Under the pieces are notes generated by a model that saw nothing but the letters and a program-made list of their open reading frames with translations, was not told where the DNA came from and did not search any database. Shown here piece after piece: positions 8,872 to 17,484 of a DNA stretch of 64,000 bases (position 1 is the first letter of the stretch; each line of letters starts with the position of its first letter). Position numbers and translations under genes: made by a program. Source of the stretch: Aldersonia kunmingensis (GTDB taxonomy: Bacteria > Actinomycetota > Actinomycetes > Mycobacteriales > Mycobacteriaceae); assembly GCF_001646865.1 (NCBI RefSeq), contig NZ_LRRB01000179.1, positions 1 through 64,000 of the forward strand. The letters run 5' to 3'.

Positions 8872-9867
8872 TCACTCTCGGCCGAGCGAGACCCACGTCG
8901 GATCTGCCGTCCGTGCACCGACCGTGATCGACGCGAGTTCGTCGAGACGGCCCACCTGGTCCGCGGTCAGGTCGAGGTTCACCCCGCCCGCGTTCTCGGT
9001 GACCCGTGCCGCGTACCGAGTGCCGGGGATGGGAACGACCGGCAGCGAGAACTCCCGGCCCTTGGCGTAGAGCCAGGCGAGCGCGACCTGCGCCGGCGTC
9101 CCTTCTGTCTCGGCGGCAATATCCTCGATCACCGCCAGCACCTTCGCATTGCCCGGCAGTGCATCGGGTGCGAAGCGGGGGAACCGGCGGCGCAGATCGT
9201 TTTCGCCGATCTGGCTCGGGTCGAACGTGCCGGTGAGGAACCCTCGACCGACGGGCGAGTACGGCACGAATCCGATGCCGAGTTCCGCGGCGGTCGGGAC
9301 GACGAAGCGCTCGACGTCGCGGCTCCACACGCTCCATTCGCTCTGGATCGCAGCGATCGGGTGGACCGCGTGCGCGCGCCGCAGTTCGTCGCCGGTGGCC
9401 TCGGAGAGCCCGATGTGCCGCACCTTGCCTGCGGTCACCTGCTCGGCGATGGCTGCGACGGTCTCCTCGATCGGAACGTTCGGGTCCACTCGGTGCAGGT
9501 AGTACAGGTCGACGTGGTCGACACCGAGCCGCTCCAGGGAGGCGTCCAGGAACCCGGCGACGTGCTCGGGGCGGCCGTCGATCCCGCGCTGCCCCGCTGC
9601 GATATTGCCGACGAGGCCGAACTTGGTGGCCAGTTGCACCTCATCGCGCCGGGTGCGCAGCACCTCGCCGACGGCGAACTCGCTCGAGCCCTCGCCGTAC
9701 ACGTTGGCGGTGTCGATGAAGGTGACGCCGATATCGATCGAATGGTGCAGCGTCGCGAGGGCCTCGGCCGGGTCGGCGGGCCCGTAGGCGGGCGCGACCG
9801 ACATCGCGCCGTACCCCTGGGCGCTGACGACGAGATCGGGGGCGAGTGCAGTGGTCGGGACAGTCAT
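8872..9867 (-). CDS. Aldo/keto reductase
   Basis: A 331-residue NADPH-dependent aldo/keto reductase with the (beta/alpha)8 barrel of the AKR13/YakC type. The catalytic tetrad is visible: Asp and Tyr in FIDTANVYGEG, Lys in QLATKFG and His in LYYLHRVDPN. The cofactor end is seen in LPVVPIPGTRYAARVTENAGG. These enzymes reduce aldehydes and ketones in the cytoplasm; the natural substrate is unknown. The start is ATG 9867; the upstream open frame contains the palindrome at 9897-9939 and is not coding. It lies downstream of fadA2 on the same strand, but the strong hairpin between them suggests separate transcription. Confidence 0.9.
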   Translation of the reverse strand: MTVPTTALAPDLVVSAQGYGAMSVAPAYGPADPAEALATLHHSIDIGVTFIDTANVYGEGSSEFAVGEVLRTRRDEVQLATKFGLVGNIAAGQRGIDGRPEHVAGFLDASLERLGVDHVDLYYLHRVDPNVPIEETVAAIAEQVTAGKVRHIGLSEATGDELRRAHAVHPIAAIQSEWSVWSRDVERFVVPTAAELGIGFVPYSPVGRGFLTGTFDPSQIGENDLRRRFPRFAPDALPGNAKVLAVIEDIAAETEGTPAQVALAWLYAKGREFSLPVVPIPGTRYAARVTENAGGVNLDLTADQVGRLDELASITVGARTADPTWVSLGRE

Positions 9868-9896
9868 GCCTGCAATCCTGCCCTCGCATGCACGAA

Positions 9897-9939
9897 GGGC
9901 GCACGTCTTGCGATCACCGTGATCGCAGGCCGTGCGCCC
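9897..9939. terminator. Long interrupted palindrome between fadA2 and the aldo/keto reductase
   Basis: GGGCGCACG (9897-9905) and TGCGATCAC (9909-9917) pair perfectly with GTGATCGCA (9919-9927) and CGTGCGCCC (9931-9939) around a single central C, with a 3-by-3 internal loop. It can form a 21-position stem after the fadA2 stop. It has no U-tract on either strand. It could end fadA2 transcription, or the inner 9-base palindrome could be an operator for the reductase, whose start is 30 bases away. Confidence 0.6.
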
Positions 9940-9957
9940 GTCGGCGGGGCAGACGGG

Positions 9958-9974
9958 CGCTCCGCAGGCTCCGC
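9958..9974 (+). repeat. Dispersed 17-base repeat, copy 1
   Basis: CGCTCCGCAGGCTCCGC, found again exactly at 28894-28910 and 54798-54814. Here it continues GCCTACG, sharing four more bases with copy 2. It lies just past the fadA2 stop codon. Confidence 0.7.
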
Positions 9975-9983
9975 GCCTACGAA

Positions 9984-11318
9984 TCAGCGCTCGAGGATCG
10001 CAGTGACGCCTTGGCCACCGGCGGCGCAGATCGAGATCAGCGCGCGGCCGGAGCCCTTCTCCGCCAACATCTTCGCGGTCGACGCGACGATCCGCGCGCC
10101 GGTTGCGGCAAACGGGTGCCCGGCCGCGAGCGAGGAGCCGTTGACGTTGAGCTTGCTGCGGTCGATGCTGCCGAGCGCGCCGTCGAGGCCGAGGCGCTCC
10201 TTGCAGTATTCGTCGCTCTCCCATGCCTGCAGGGTCGCGAGCACCACGGAGGCGAACGCCTCGTGGATCTCGTAGAAGTCGAAGTCCTGCAATGTAAGAC
10301 CGTTGCGCGCGAGCAGCCGCGGCACTGCGTACGTCGGCGCCATGAGCAGGCCGTCCGCGCCGTGCACGTAGTCCACCGCCGCGGTCTCCGAGTCCACCAG
10401 GTGTGCCAGCACCGGAAGCTTGCGCTCGGCCGCCCATTCGTCGGTCGAGAGCAGTGCGGCGGACGCGCCGTCGGTGAGGGGCGTCGAGTTGCCGGCGGTC
10501 ATGGTCGCGTCGCCGAGCTTGGTGCCGAACACCGGCTTCAGCGTGGACAGCTTCTCGTACGACGAATCCGGACGCAGGTTGTCGTCGCGGGTCAGGCCGA
10601 GGAACGGCGTGATCAGATCGTCGAAGAAGCCGCGGTCGTACGCTGCAGCCATATTGCGGTGGCTGGCGACGGCGAGTTCGTCCTGATCCTCGCGGCGAAC
10701 GCCGAACTCCTTGGCGGTGATTGCCGCGTGGTCACCCATCGACAGCCCGGTGCGGGGCTCACCATTGCGCGGAATCTCCAGGCCGATCATCCCGGGCCGG
10801 ACATTGCCGAGCAGCTTCACCCGTGCGCCCGTGGTCTTGGCGCGGTTGAGCGAAAGCAGGAACTCGCGCATCTCGTTGTTGACGCCGATCGGTGCATCGG
10901 ACGTGGTGTCCACGCCGCCGCCGATACCCGCGTCGATGCGGCCCGCCGCGATCGCGTCGCCAACGGCGATGATCGACTGCAGGCCGGTGCCGCACGCCTG
11001 CTGCAGGTCGTAGGCCGGCGTGTACGGGCTCAGCGCGCTACCGAGGACACACTCGCGCATGAGGTTGAAATCGCGGCTGTGCTTGAGAACCGCACCCCCG
11101 ACAACCTGACCCAACCGCTCACCCTGCAGGTTGAAGCGACTGACCAGGCCATCGAGCGCGGCGGTGAACATGTCCTGGTTGGAAGCGTGCGCGTAGGCCT
11201 TGTCGGACCGGGCGAATGGGATCCGGTTACCGCCAAGTACTGCCACTGGGCGCAACTGTCGGCCGACACCCCTCGAGTCGGCTGACTTGGTGCTGGTCGC
11301 TGTGCTGGTCACGCGCAT
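9984..11318 (-). CDS. fadA2: Acetyl-CoA acetyltransferase, thiolase (FadA2-like)
   Basis: A 444-residue type II thiolase that cleaves 3-ketoacyl-CoA with CoA, or condenses acyl-CoAs, in fatty acid metabolism. The nucleophile is Cys109 (QQACGTGLQ). The other active-site motifs are the His in [16 protein letters not shown] and the second Cys in ICAAGGQG. The length and the divergent partner fabG4 match the M. tuberculosis Rv0243/Rv0242c arrangement. The shared 118-base promoter region carries a perfect palindrome 31 bases before this start, so the thiolase is probably co-regulated with fabG4-htdX. Confidence 0.93.
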   Translation of the reverse strand: MRVTSTATSTKSADSRGVGRQLRPVAVLGGNRIPFARSDKAYAHASNQDMFTAALDGLVSRFNLQGERLGQVVGGAVLKHSRDFNLMRECVLGSALSPYTPAYDLQQACGTGLQSIIAVGDAIAAGRIDAGIGGGVDTTSDAPIGVNNEMREFLLSLNRAKTTGARVKLLGNVRPGMIGLEIPRNGEPRTGLSMGDHAAITAKEFGVRREDQDELAVASHRNMAAAYDRGFFDDLITPFLGLTRDDNLRPDSSYEKLSTLKPVFGTKLGDATMTAGNSTPLTDGASAALLSTDEWAAERKLPVLAHLVDSETAAVDYVHGADGLLMAPTYAVPRLLARNGLTLQDFDFYEIHEAFASVVLATLQAWESDEYCKERLGLDGALGSIDRSKLNVNGSSLAAGHPFAATGARIVASTAKMLAEKGSGRALISICAAGGQGVTAILER

Positions 11319-11349
11319 CTCCCTAGCTCAGGTGGACTGCTCGACAGAG

Positions 11350-11369
11350 AACTTACTCCAGAGTAAGTT
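11350..11369. promoter_or_regulatory. Perfect palindrome in the fadA2/fabG4 promoter, probable TetR operator
   Basis: AACTTACTC (11350-11358) and GAGTAAGTT (11361-11369) form a perfect 9-base inverted repeat with a 2-base spacer. The core TTACTC-N2-GAGTAA recurs in front of the tetR gene at 14351. A single regulator bound here could control both divergent units. Confidence 0.8.
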
Positions 11370-11436
11370 GATTGTCGAACTCGCCCCCGGGGGGCGGGCG
11401 ATCCTCCATACCCACACAACCCGAGAAGGTAGGAAA

Positions 11437-12780
11437 GTGGCCAGCAAGGGAGCTTCGGACGTCTACGCGTCATTCCTGAACACCGCGGCCGGCGCGTTCA
11501 TTGCGAACAAGGCCGGCCTGCCGCAGCCCGAGGACCTGCGCCGATACCAGCCCGGCGAGCCCGCGCTGGCGGGCCCGGTGCTGCTCGGCGGCAACGGCAG
11601 GCTCGTCGAGCCGATCCGGGAACTGCTCGCGGACTACACGTTCGCCGACACCAATGACGCCAAGTTCGGCGCGCTGGTGTTCGACGCGACAGCACTGTCC
11701 AGCGCCGAGGAGCTTTCCGCGCTGTTCGAGTTCTTCCAGCCTGCGATGCGCAACCTCGCCAGCTGCGCCCGGCTCGTGGTGCTCGGCACCACGCCGGAGG
11801 AAACCGGCAGCGTGGACGCGCATATCGCGCAGCGCGCACTCGAGGGCTTCACCCGCAGTGTCGGCAAGGAACTCAAGCACGGCGCCACCGCGCAGCTGGT
11901 CTACGTCTCGCCGAACGCGACGACAGCCGCCTCCGGCGTCGAATCCACTCTGCGGTTCCTCCTTTCCGCCAAGTCCGCATTCGTCTCCGGGCAGGTCATC
12001 CGGGTCGGCGCCGGGGATTCCACCGCCCCAGCCAACTGGGATCGCCCGCTCGACGGCAAGGTCGCGGTTGTCACCGGCGCTGCGCGCGGCATCGGCGCGA
12101 CCATCGCTGAGGTGCTCTCTCGCGATGGCGCGCACGTGATCTGCGCCGACATCCCTGCCGCCGGTGATGCACTGTCGGAGACGGCCAACAAGGTCGGTGG
12201 CACTGCGCTCGCGCTCGACGTGACCGCGCCCGACGCCGCCGACAAGCTCGCCGCGCACCTGCTCGAGCGGCACAGCGGCGCGGACATCATCGTCAACAAC
12301 GCCGGCATCACCCGCGACAAGCTTCTCGCCAACATGGACGATGCGCGCTGGAACGCGGTGATGAACGTCAATCTCATTGCGCCGCAGAAGATTGTCGAGG
12401 CGCTCGTCGCCAAGGGCGCGCTCAAGGACGGTGGCCGCGTGATCGACGTGTCCTCGATCGCGGGCATCGCCGGCAACCGTGGCCAGACCAACTACGGCGC
12501 CTCGAAGGCCGGTGTCATCGGGCTCGTACAGGCCAGCTCCGCGGCGTACGCCGACAAGCAGATCACCGTGAATGCGGTGGCGCCCGGCTTCATCGAGACC
12601 GCGATGACGGCGGCCATCCCGTTCGCCACCCGCGAGGTCGGCCGCCGGATGAGCTCGCTGCTGCAGGGCGGCCAGACCGTGGATGTCGCCGAGACCGTCG
12701 CCTACTTCGCGAGCCCGGCCTCGAATGCGGTCACCGGCCAGGTGCTGCGGGTGTGCGGCCAAAGTCTGCTGGGGGCCTGA
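11437..12780 (+). CDS. fabG4: 3-oxoacyl-ACP/CoA reductase, FabG4 type
   Basis: A 447-residue high-molecular-weight FabG that reduces 3-oxoacyl thioesters with a nicotinamide cofactor. As in M. tuberculosis FabG4 (454 aa), an N-terminal flavodoxin-like domain of about 200 residues without catalytic motifs precedes a typical short-chain dehydrogenase domain. That domain has VTGAARGIG (212-220), NNAG (287-290), Ser340 and the Tyr353-x3-Lys357 pair. The start is GTG 11437 behind an AGGTAGGA sequence; the open frame extends upstream across the operator and is not coding there. The stop overlaps the htdX start by one base, so reductase and dehydratase are coupled. Confidence 0.94.
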   Translation: MASKGASDVYASFLNTAAGAFIANKAGLPQPEDLRRYQPGEPALAGPVLLGGNGRLVEPIRELLADYTFADTNDAKFGALVFDATALSSAEELSALFEFFQPAMRNLASCARLVVLGTTPEETGSVDAHIAQRALEGFTRSVGKELKHGATAQLVYVSPNATTAASGVESTLRFLLSAKSAFVSGQVIRVGAGDSTAPANWDRPLDGKVAVVTGAARGIGATIAEVLSRDGAHVICADIPAAGDALSETANKVGGTALALDVTAPDAADKLAAHLLERHSGADIIVNNAGITRDKLLANMDDARWNAVMNVNLIAPQKIVEALVAKGALKDGGRVIDVSSIAGIAGNRGQTNYGASKAGVIGLVQASSAAYADKQITVNAVAPGFIETAMTAAIPFATREVGRRMSSLLQGGQTVDVAETVAYFASPASNAVTGQVLRVCGQSLLGA

Positions 12781-13646
12781 TGACCGAGGTTCTCGAACTC
12801 GAGGGCACTCCCCGTACCCGCGACCTCTATCTGCGTGCCGTGCTCGGCGCGGTGCCCGTGCCGGGGCTGTCCAGCCGTAGCGAGACCATTCCGGACCGCC
12901 GCGTGGAGATTTCGGACATCCGCGTGGATCCCGACAACCTCGCCGCCTACGCGCGGACGTGCGGGCTGCGCTTCGGTGACGCCCTGCCGATCACGTACCC
13001 GTTCACGCTGACCTTCCCCGCCGTCATGCGGCTCGTCGTCGCGCGGGACTTCCCGTTCGCGGCGGTCGGCGCGGTGCACGCGGAGAACCTCATCACCCAG
13101 CACCGACCGATCTCGGTGACCGAGCCGCTCGATATCGCTGCGCACGTGGAGAACCTGCGTGAGCACCCGAAGGGCCTGCTGGTCGACGCGGTCAGCGAGG
13201 TCAGCGTCGGGCGCGAACTGGTGTGGCGGCAGGTGACGACGTTCCTGCACCAGCAGAAGACGTCGCTGTCGGGCGGTCCGAAGCCCGAGCCTAAGCCGGA
13301 CGAGGTGCCGCCGCCCCCGACGCGCACGATGCGGGTCGATCAGAAGACGATCGGCAAGTACGCCGCGGTGTCCGGCGACCGGAACCCGATCCACATTTCC
13401 ACGTTGGGCGCCAAGGCCTTCGGGTTCCCCAGGCCGATCGCGCACGGCATGTGGAGCGCGGCCGCGGTGCTGGGGCTCGTCGAGGGCCGGATCCCGGACT
13501 CGGCCACCTACCAGGTGAAGTTCGGCAAGCCGGTGATGCTGCCCTCGACGGTGAACGCCTACGCGGACCGCTCCGCTGACGGCTGGGATCTGTCGCTCAA
13601 GCACCCGAAAAAGGGCTACCCGCACCTGACAGCAACGCTGACCTAG
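12780..13646 (+). CDS. htdX: 3-hydroxyacyl-thioester dehydratase, HtdX type
   Basis: A 288-residue double-hotdog (R)-specific hydratase of the MaoC family that dehydrates 3-hydroxyacyl-CoA or -ACP. The C-terminal hotdog carries the hydratase-2 motif YAAVSGDRNPIHIS, with the catalytic Asp and His, and GFPRPIAHGMWSAAA. The N-terminal hotdog lacks that motif, as in the family. The ATG overlaps the fabG4 stop (TGATG). FabG4 and HtdX catalyse successive steps, so the pair can run two reactions of a fatty acid cycle, with FadA2 opposite. A strong hairpin follows. Confidence 0.93.
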   Translation: MTEVLELEGTPRTRDLYLRAVLGAVPVPGLSSRSETIPDRRVEISDIRVDPDNLAAYARTCGLRFGDALPITYPFTLTFPAVMRLVVARDFPFAAVGAVHAENLITQHRPISVTEPLDIAAHVENLREHPKGLLVDAVSEVSVGRELVWRQVTTFLHQQKTSLSGGPKPEPKPDEVPPPPTRTMRVDQKTIGKYAAVSGDRNPIHISTLGAKAFGFPRPIAHGMWSAAAVLGLVEGRIPDSATYQVKFGKPVMLPSTVNAYADRSADGWDLSLKHPKKGYPHLTATLT

Positions 13647-13660
13647 TTCCTCCGTGATCA

Positions 13661-13706
13661 CGAGCAAATGGCCCCGGAATCGCCTGATTCGGGGGCCATT
13701 TGTTCG
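13661..13706. terminator. Bidirectional hairpin between htdX and tetR
   Basis: Bases 13661-13680 pair with 13687-13706 (core CAAATGGCCCC with GGGGCCATTTG) around a 6-base loop, a 20-base stem with two mismatches. It lies 15 bases after htdX and 33 bases beyond the end of the convergent tetR gene, so it can end both. Confidence 0.8.
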
Positions 13707-13739
13707 TGCTCGGCGCAAGGCGGGGGCCATGTGGAACTC

Positions 13740-14351
13740 TCACTCCGCGCCGGCAGATTCCTTCTTCTTGCCCGCGAGGCCACGCCAGGCCAGGTTCTCC
13801 AGGAGGTCTGCGGCCTCCTCGGCGCTGATCTCGCCCTCGACCAGCCGGTCCGCCACGGCCTCGCCCGCGCCGATCAGGGCTACGGCCATGATGGTGAAGT
13901 TCGAGCCGACTTCGGGATTCTTCGTGCTCGATTCGAGGAGCTTGGCGGTCATCTCGATCATTCGCTCGCGGGCTCCGGCGACCTGCGCGACGAACTTCTG
14001 CTGCGCGATCGCCTGCCGGTACAGCACCTGCCACGAATCCCGATGCTCGTCGACGAAGTTCAGGAACGACACCAGTGCCATGCGTAGCTGCTCACGTGGA
14101 GCCAGTTTCGGATCGCCTGCCGGCGTGATCGCCTCGAGGAATCGCACGCCCTCGCGGCTGATGCAGGCGGCGAAGAGTTCGTCCTTGGAGCCGTAGTACA
14201 GGTAGAGCATCGGCTTTGAGATTTCCGCCTCAGCCGCAATCGCGTCCATCGATGCGTCATGGAAACCGTTGCGCGAGAATACAACTACCGCAGCATCGAG
14301 CATCTGTTGCTCGCGCACGGCACGTGGCAACCGTTTCGTTCCACCAGCCAT
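13740..14351 (-). CDS. TetR family regulator of the fadA2/fabG4 module
   Basis: A 203-residue TetR regulator, homologous by position to Rv0238. The helix-turn-helix is ASMDAIAAEAEISKPMLYLYYGSKDELF, preceded by a conserved REQQMLDAAVVVFSRNGFHD helix. The C-terminal domain is helical with a short-lived charged tail (GKKKESAGAE). ATG 14351 has a GGAGG ribosome binding site. The palindrome 28 bases upstream has the same core as the one between fadA2 and fabG4, so I infer that the protein controls itself and that lipid module. The ligand is unknown; an acyl-CoA would fit. Confidence 0.9.
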   Translation of the reverse strand: MAGGTKRLPRAVREQQMLDAAVVVFSRNGFHDASMDAIAAEAEISKPMLYLYYGSKDELFAACISREGVRFLEAITPAGDPKLAPREQLRMALVSFLNFVDEHRDSWQVLYRQAIAQQKFVAQVAGARERMIEMTAKLLESSTKNPEVGSNFTIMAVALIGAGEAVADRLVEGEISAEEAADLLENLAWRGLAGKKKESAGAE

Positions 14352-14379
14352 GCGTCCTCCAAATTGCGGGTACCGAAAT

Positions 14380-14395
14380 CTTACTCTTGAGTAAG
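14380..14395. promoter_or_regulatory. Palindrome in front of tetR, probable autoregulatory operator
   Basis: CTTACTC (14380-14386) and GAGTAAG (14389-14395) form a perfect 7-base inverted repeat with a 2-base spacer. The half-sites and spacing are the same as in the palindrome at 11350-11369. It lies 28 bases before the tetR start. Confidence 0.8.
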
Positions 14396-14441
14396 TTCAA
14401 ATTTCTTCGTTCGGAGAATCGGTATCACACGCAATGAGACG

Positions 14442-15608
14442 TCAACACGACAACGCACCCTTGTACCGCGCGACGCGCAGCACCGACGCATCCACCCGAT
14501 CGGCCGGCAGCCTGCCTTCGGCGACCGCACGCTCGAGCTGATCCAGCACCGCAGGCACCTCGGTGGTGGTGATCCAGAGCGCGTCGTCGGCACCCGCGAC
14601 CAGCGCCGCCTCGACCGCCTGCGGAATGGAAAGCCTGCTGGTAATTGCGGCCATGCCGCCCAGATCGTCGGTGAAGATCACCCCGTCGAAAGGCGCAGCG
14701 CCGTACCCGGTGCCGGTGCGCAGGAGGTTCATCGCGGCCGGGCTGATGCTGGCCGGGATACCGGGCGCGGTCAGGCCGGGCACGTCCAGATGGCCCACCA
14801 TCACGGCCGCCCCGGAGGTCACCAGGCTGCGGAACGGCACCAGGTCGGTGGCCTGCAGTTCCGACAGCGGCGGCGTGGAGACCGCGCCGGTGTGCGAATC
14901 GCCCGACCCGGAGCCGTGACCGGGAAAGTGCTTGATGACCGCGCCGAGGCCGCCATCATTCAGGCCGCGGATCACCGCGTCGCCGTACTGCGTCACGGTG
15001 TCCGGATCATTGGAGTAGGACCGGTCGCCGATCACCGAGTCGTCCGGCTGACTGCTCACATCCACGTCGGGCGCGAAGTCGACGGTGATGCCGAGTCCCT
15101 TCATGGCCTTGGCGCGCTCGAGCGTCAGGCCGTAGACCTGCTCGGGCGTCATCGTGGCCGCGGCCTCGCGCGCGGACGGCGCCACGCCGATCAGGTTCGC
15201 GACGCGCGAGACGCGGCCGCCTTCCTCATCGATGGTGACCATGACGGGCACGTTCGCCGCGCCCTGCACCTGGGCGACACCGCCCGCTGTGAGCAGCGAC
15301 TGGTCGGTCCAGCCGCCGATGAAGATGCCGCCGACCTGGCTTTCGCGCACCACGTTCACCGCGTCGGCGGTACCGGTCACGCCGACCGTGAGCAGCTGCC
15401 CGAGCTTCTGCCGGGGGTTCAGCTTCGCGAGGAACGCCTGCTCGCAACTCAGCGCCACGGGCGTGACCGAGGTCGATTCCGTGCTGGTGGACGGCGCGGC
15501 CGCGGGTTCCGACGAGGCTGTCGTCGAGACGATTTCCGACGTCGATCCCGAACACGCTGTTGCCACCGTTGCCACCGCTACGAGTACTCCGACACCCACC
15601 CATCGCAT
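14442..15608 (-). CDS. lpqI: Beta-N-acetylhexosaminidase lipoprotein, LpqI/NagZ (GH3)
   Basis: A 388-residue exported lipoprotein that removes N-acetylglucosamine from peptidoglycan fragments during wall recycling. The signal peptide ends in a lipobox-like VATAC with Cys19 as the lipidated residue; a Ser/Thr-rich linker to about residue 50 follows. The GH3 motif KHFPGHG (226-232) leads to the Asp237-Ser-His239 dyad that acts as acid/base in NagZ enzymes. The predicted nucleophile is Asp314 in FTDDLGGM. The start is ATG 15608; the longer frame upstream runs into the divergent stress-protein gene. It corresponds to Rv0237 and lies next to the tetR gene as in mycobacteria. Confidence 0.93.
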   Translation of the reverse strand: MRWVGVGVLVAVATVATACSGSTSEIVSTTASSEPAAAPSTSTESTSVTPVALSCEQAFLAKLNPRQKLGQLLTVGVTGTADAVNVVRESQVGGIFIGGWTDQSLLTAGGVAQVQGAANVPVMVTIDEEGGRVSRVANLIGVAPSAREAAATMTPEQVYGLTLERAKAMKGLGITVDFAPDVDVSSQPDDSVIGDRSYSNDPDTVTQYGDAVIRGLNDGGLGAVIKHFPGHGSGSGDSHTGAVSTPPLSELQATDLVPFRSLVTSGAAVMVGHLDVPGLTAPGIPASISPAAMNLLRTGTGYGAAPFDGVIFTDDLGGMAAITSRLSIPQAVEAALVAGADDALWITTTEVPAVLDQLERAVAEGRLPADRVDASVLRVARYKGALSC

Positions 15609-15680
15609 AGCCGACGACGCTACCCGTCCGGGGGTACGCTCGTGGCACCCGAAGAGGCGGCCGAGCCCGGGAGGTTGGCT

Positions 15681-16169
15681 ATGCCCTGCGACGTCATGCT
15701 CATTGCCTATGACGGATCCGATCACGCGAAGCGGGCCATCGAGTACGCGGGCCGCTTCCTCGCCGCGAACCGGGCGGTCGTGCTGACCGCGTGGGAGCCG
15801 ATGGTGCGGCAGGCCGCACGGATGTCCGGTCTCTCCGGTGTTATGCAACCCGATTGGGTCCCCGACGAGGACATCGACGACATCGCCTATACCGATGCCC
15901 GCAACATCAACGAGGAAGGTCTGCAGCTCGCCAAGGCTGCCGGCCTGAATGCGGAACCCCGCACCGCCGAATGCTCGAGCACGATCTGGAACACCATCGT
16001 CGATGCCGCCGACGAACTCGATGTGGACGTGATCGTCGCAGGCACCCGAGGGTCCACCGGGATCCGTGCGCTGCTGCACAGCAGCGTTGCCGACGCAGTG
16101 ATCAAGCACTGCCATCGTCCGGTGTTCCTGGTGCCGCCTGTCACAGAGAAAGCCCCGCAATCCCGCTGA
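15681..16169 (+). CDS. Universal stress protein (UspA family)
   Basis: A 162-residue single-domain universal stress protein. The fold opens with MLIAYDGSDHAKRAIEYAGRF and closes with the nucleotide loop GTRGSTGIRALLHSSVADAVIKHCHRPVFLVP. The loop follows the ATP-binding pattern G-x2-G-x9 but has Ser-Ser in place of the final Gly-Ser, so ATP binding is likely but not certain. A GGGAGG ribosome binding site (15669-15674) precedes ATG 15681. It is divergent from lpqI (72 bases) and 18 bases upstream of the isochorismate synthase gene. Such proteins act in dormancy and stress responses in the cytoplasm. Confidence 0.9.
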   Translation: MPCDVMLIAYDGSDHAKRAIEYAGRFLAANRAVVLTAWEPMVRQAARMSGLSGVMQPDWVPDEDIDDIAYTDARNINEEGLQLAKAAGLNAEPRTAECSSTIWNTIVDAADELDVDVIVAGTRGSTGIRALLHSSVADAVIKHCHRPVFLVPPVTEKAPQSR

Positions 16170-16187
16170 CGGTTATCGTCGGTCGAG

Positions 16188-17279
16188 ATGGACGGATTCC
16201 TCCTCGCTCGTGCGGGCTCGGTGCTGCGCGCGAGCGGCACCACCGAACTCTTCGCCGACGCGCAGGCCGCGGCGGCGGCATTTCGCGCAGGCACCGCACC
16301 TCGACTGGTAGGCGCACTGCCGTTCGATCCCACTCGCCCGGCCGCTCTTTTCGTCCCGGAGACCTGGATCCACCGCAGCGGCCCGCTCGTCACCGATGCA
16401 CCGCCGTCCCTGCCTACGGCCCGCGTAGTGCACGAGACACCGAGCCGCGCCGAACACATTGCCCGGGTGCGCAAACTGCTCGAGCTGCTCGAAGCCACCG
16501 AGCTGCGCAAGGTGGTCGCCGCCCGCTCGGTGCAGCTCGTAGCGGATGCGGCGATCGACCCCGAACTGCTGCTCGCCCATATGGTGACGCGGCATCCGTC
16601 AGCGAACGGTTTCGCGGTCGATGTGACATCCGCGCTCGGCCGCAGAGCGACCCTGGTCGGCGCGAGCCCCGAAGTGCTCATCTCCCGCCGCGGCCCGCAG
16701 GTCTCGCTGCGACCGATGGCAGGGACCGCGCCGCGGCACGCCGATCCGGCAACCGACAAAGCCATCGCCCAAGAGCTACTCGGTTCGGCGAAGAACCTTG
16801 CCGAGCACGCCTTCGTCATCGACTGGATTCGTGAACGCCTCGCGACGGCGTGCGACGAGCTGACCGTACCCAAGGACCCCGAACTCGTTGGCACGCCGGA
16901 GGTTTGGCACCTGGTTACCCCGATCCACGGTGTGCTGCGCGACCCGGCGACGACCTCGCTCGATCTCGCGCTGCTGCTGCACCCCACACCGGCGGTGTGC
17001 GGGACGCCGACACCAGCGGCACTGGCCACGATTGTCGAACTCGAGGAGGATCGCGAGTTCTACGGCGGGACGGTCGGCTGGTGCGACGAACATGGCGACG
17101 GCGACTGGATAGTCGCGATTCGTTGCGCCCAGTTGGCCGGTGACGGGTTGTCCGCTACCGCCTGGGCCGGAGGCGGGATTGTGGCTGGTTCGGACCCTCA
17201 ATCCGAACTCGATGAGACGACATCGAAACTCCGGACGCTGCTCGGTGCACTGGGTGCCGAGGCGCTGGTGATACCTTGA
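16188..17279 (+). CDS. entC: Isochorismate synthase
   Basis: A 363-residue chorismate-binding enzyme that isomerises chorismate to isochorismate, the entry step to menaquinone or salicylate-type siderophores. Visible family motifs are the lysine in ELRKVVAARS, LRPMAGTAPR, SAKNLAEHAFVID, HPTPAVCGTP, EFYGGTVGW and the terminal AGGGIVAGSDPQSE metal and substrate region. The length suits EntC/MenF rather than salicylate or anthranilate synthases, which are longer. No menaquinone or siderophore gene lies nearby, so the pathway it feeds cannot be read from context. It follows the stress-protein gene closely and may be cotranscribed. Confidence 0.88.
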   Translation: MDGFLLARAGSVLRASGTTELFADAQAAAAAFRAGTAPRLVGALPFDPTRPAALFVPETWIHRSGPLVTDAPPSLPTARVVHETPSRAEHIARVRKLLELLEATELRKVVAARSVQLVADAAIDPELLLAHMVTRHPSANGFAVDVTSALGRRATLVGASPEVLISRRGPQVSLRPMAGTAPRHADPATDKAIAQELLGSAKNLAEHAFVIDWIRERLATACDELTVPKDPELVGTPEVWHLVTPIHGVLRDPATTSLDLALLLHPTPAVCGTPTPAALATIVELEEDREFYGGTVGWCDEHGDGDWIVAIRCAQLAGDGLSATAWAGGGIVAGSDPQSELDETTSKLRTLLGALGAEALVIP

Positions 17280-17313
17280 CCCGGACGTATCGCATCTCGA
17301 AGGAGTGCTCTCG

Positions 17314-17484
17314 ATGAACTTTCTGGTCCCCGGACTGGTCAGCGCCCTTGTCGGTGCCGTCCTCGGTGTCGGCGTCGTGCTCGGAGTGACGGCCGCGGCG
17401 GAGCAGAACTCCCGCCCCGACGTCGATCGCAGCGGGAACGCAGGCTCGTCGCTGCTCAACCAGGTTGAGTACGGCAGCCGCTGA
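17314..17484 (+). CDS. DUF2613 small membrane/secreted protein (Rv0236A-like)
   Basis: A 56-residue protein. ATG 17314 is preceded by AAGGAG (17300-17305) with 8-base spacing. Residues 3-28 form one hydrophobic glycine/valine helix (VPGLVSALVGAVLGVGVVLG), which serves as a signal anchor, followed by a short polar tail ending in VEYGSR. It matches the DUF2613 proteins encoded immediately before aftD in mycolic-acid bacteria. The aftD frame starts inside its last codons, which suggests translational coupling. Its role is unknown; the context points to help in AftD assembly or function. Confidence 0.85.
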   Translation: MNFLVPGLVSALVGAVLGVGVVLGVTAAAEQNSRPDVDRSGNAGSSLLNQVEYGSR

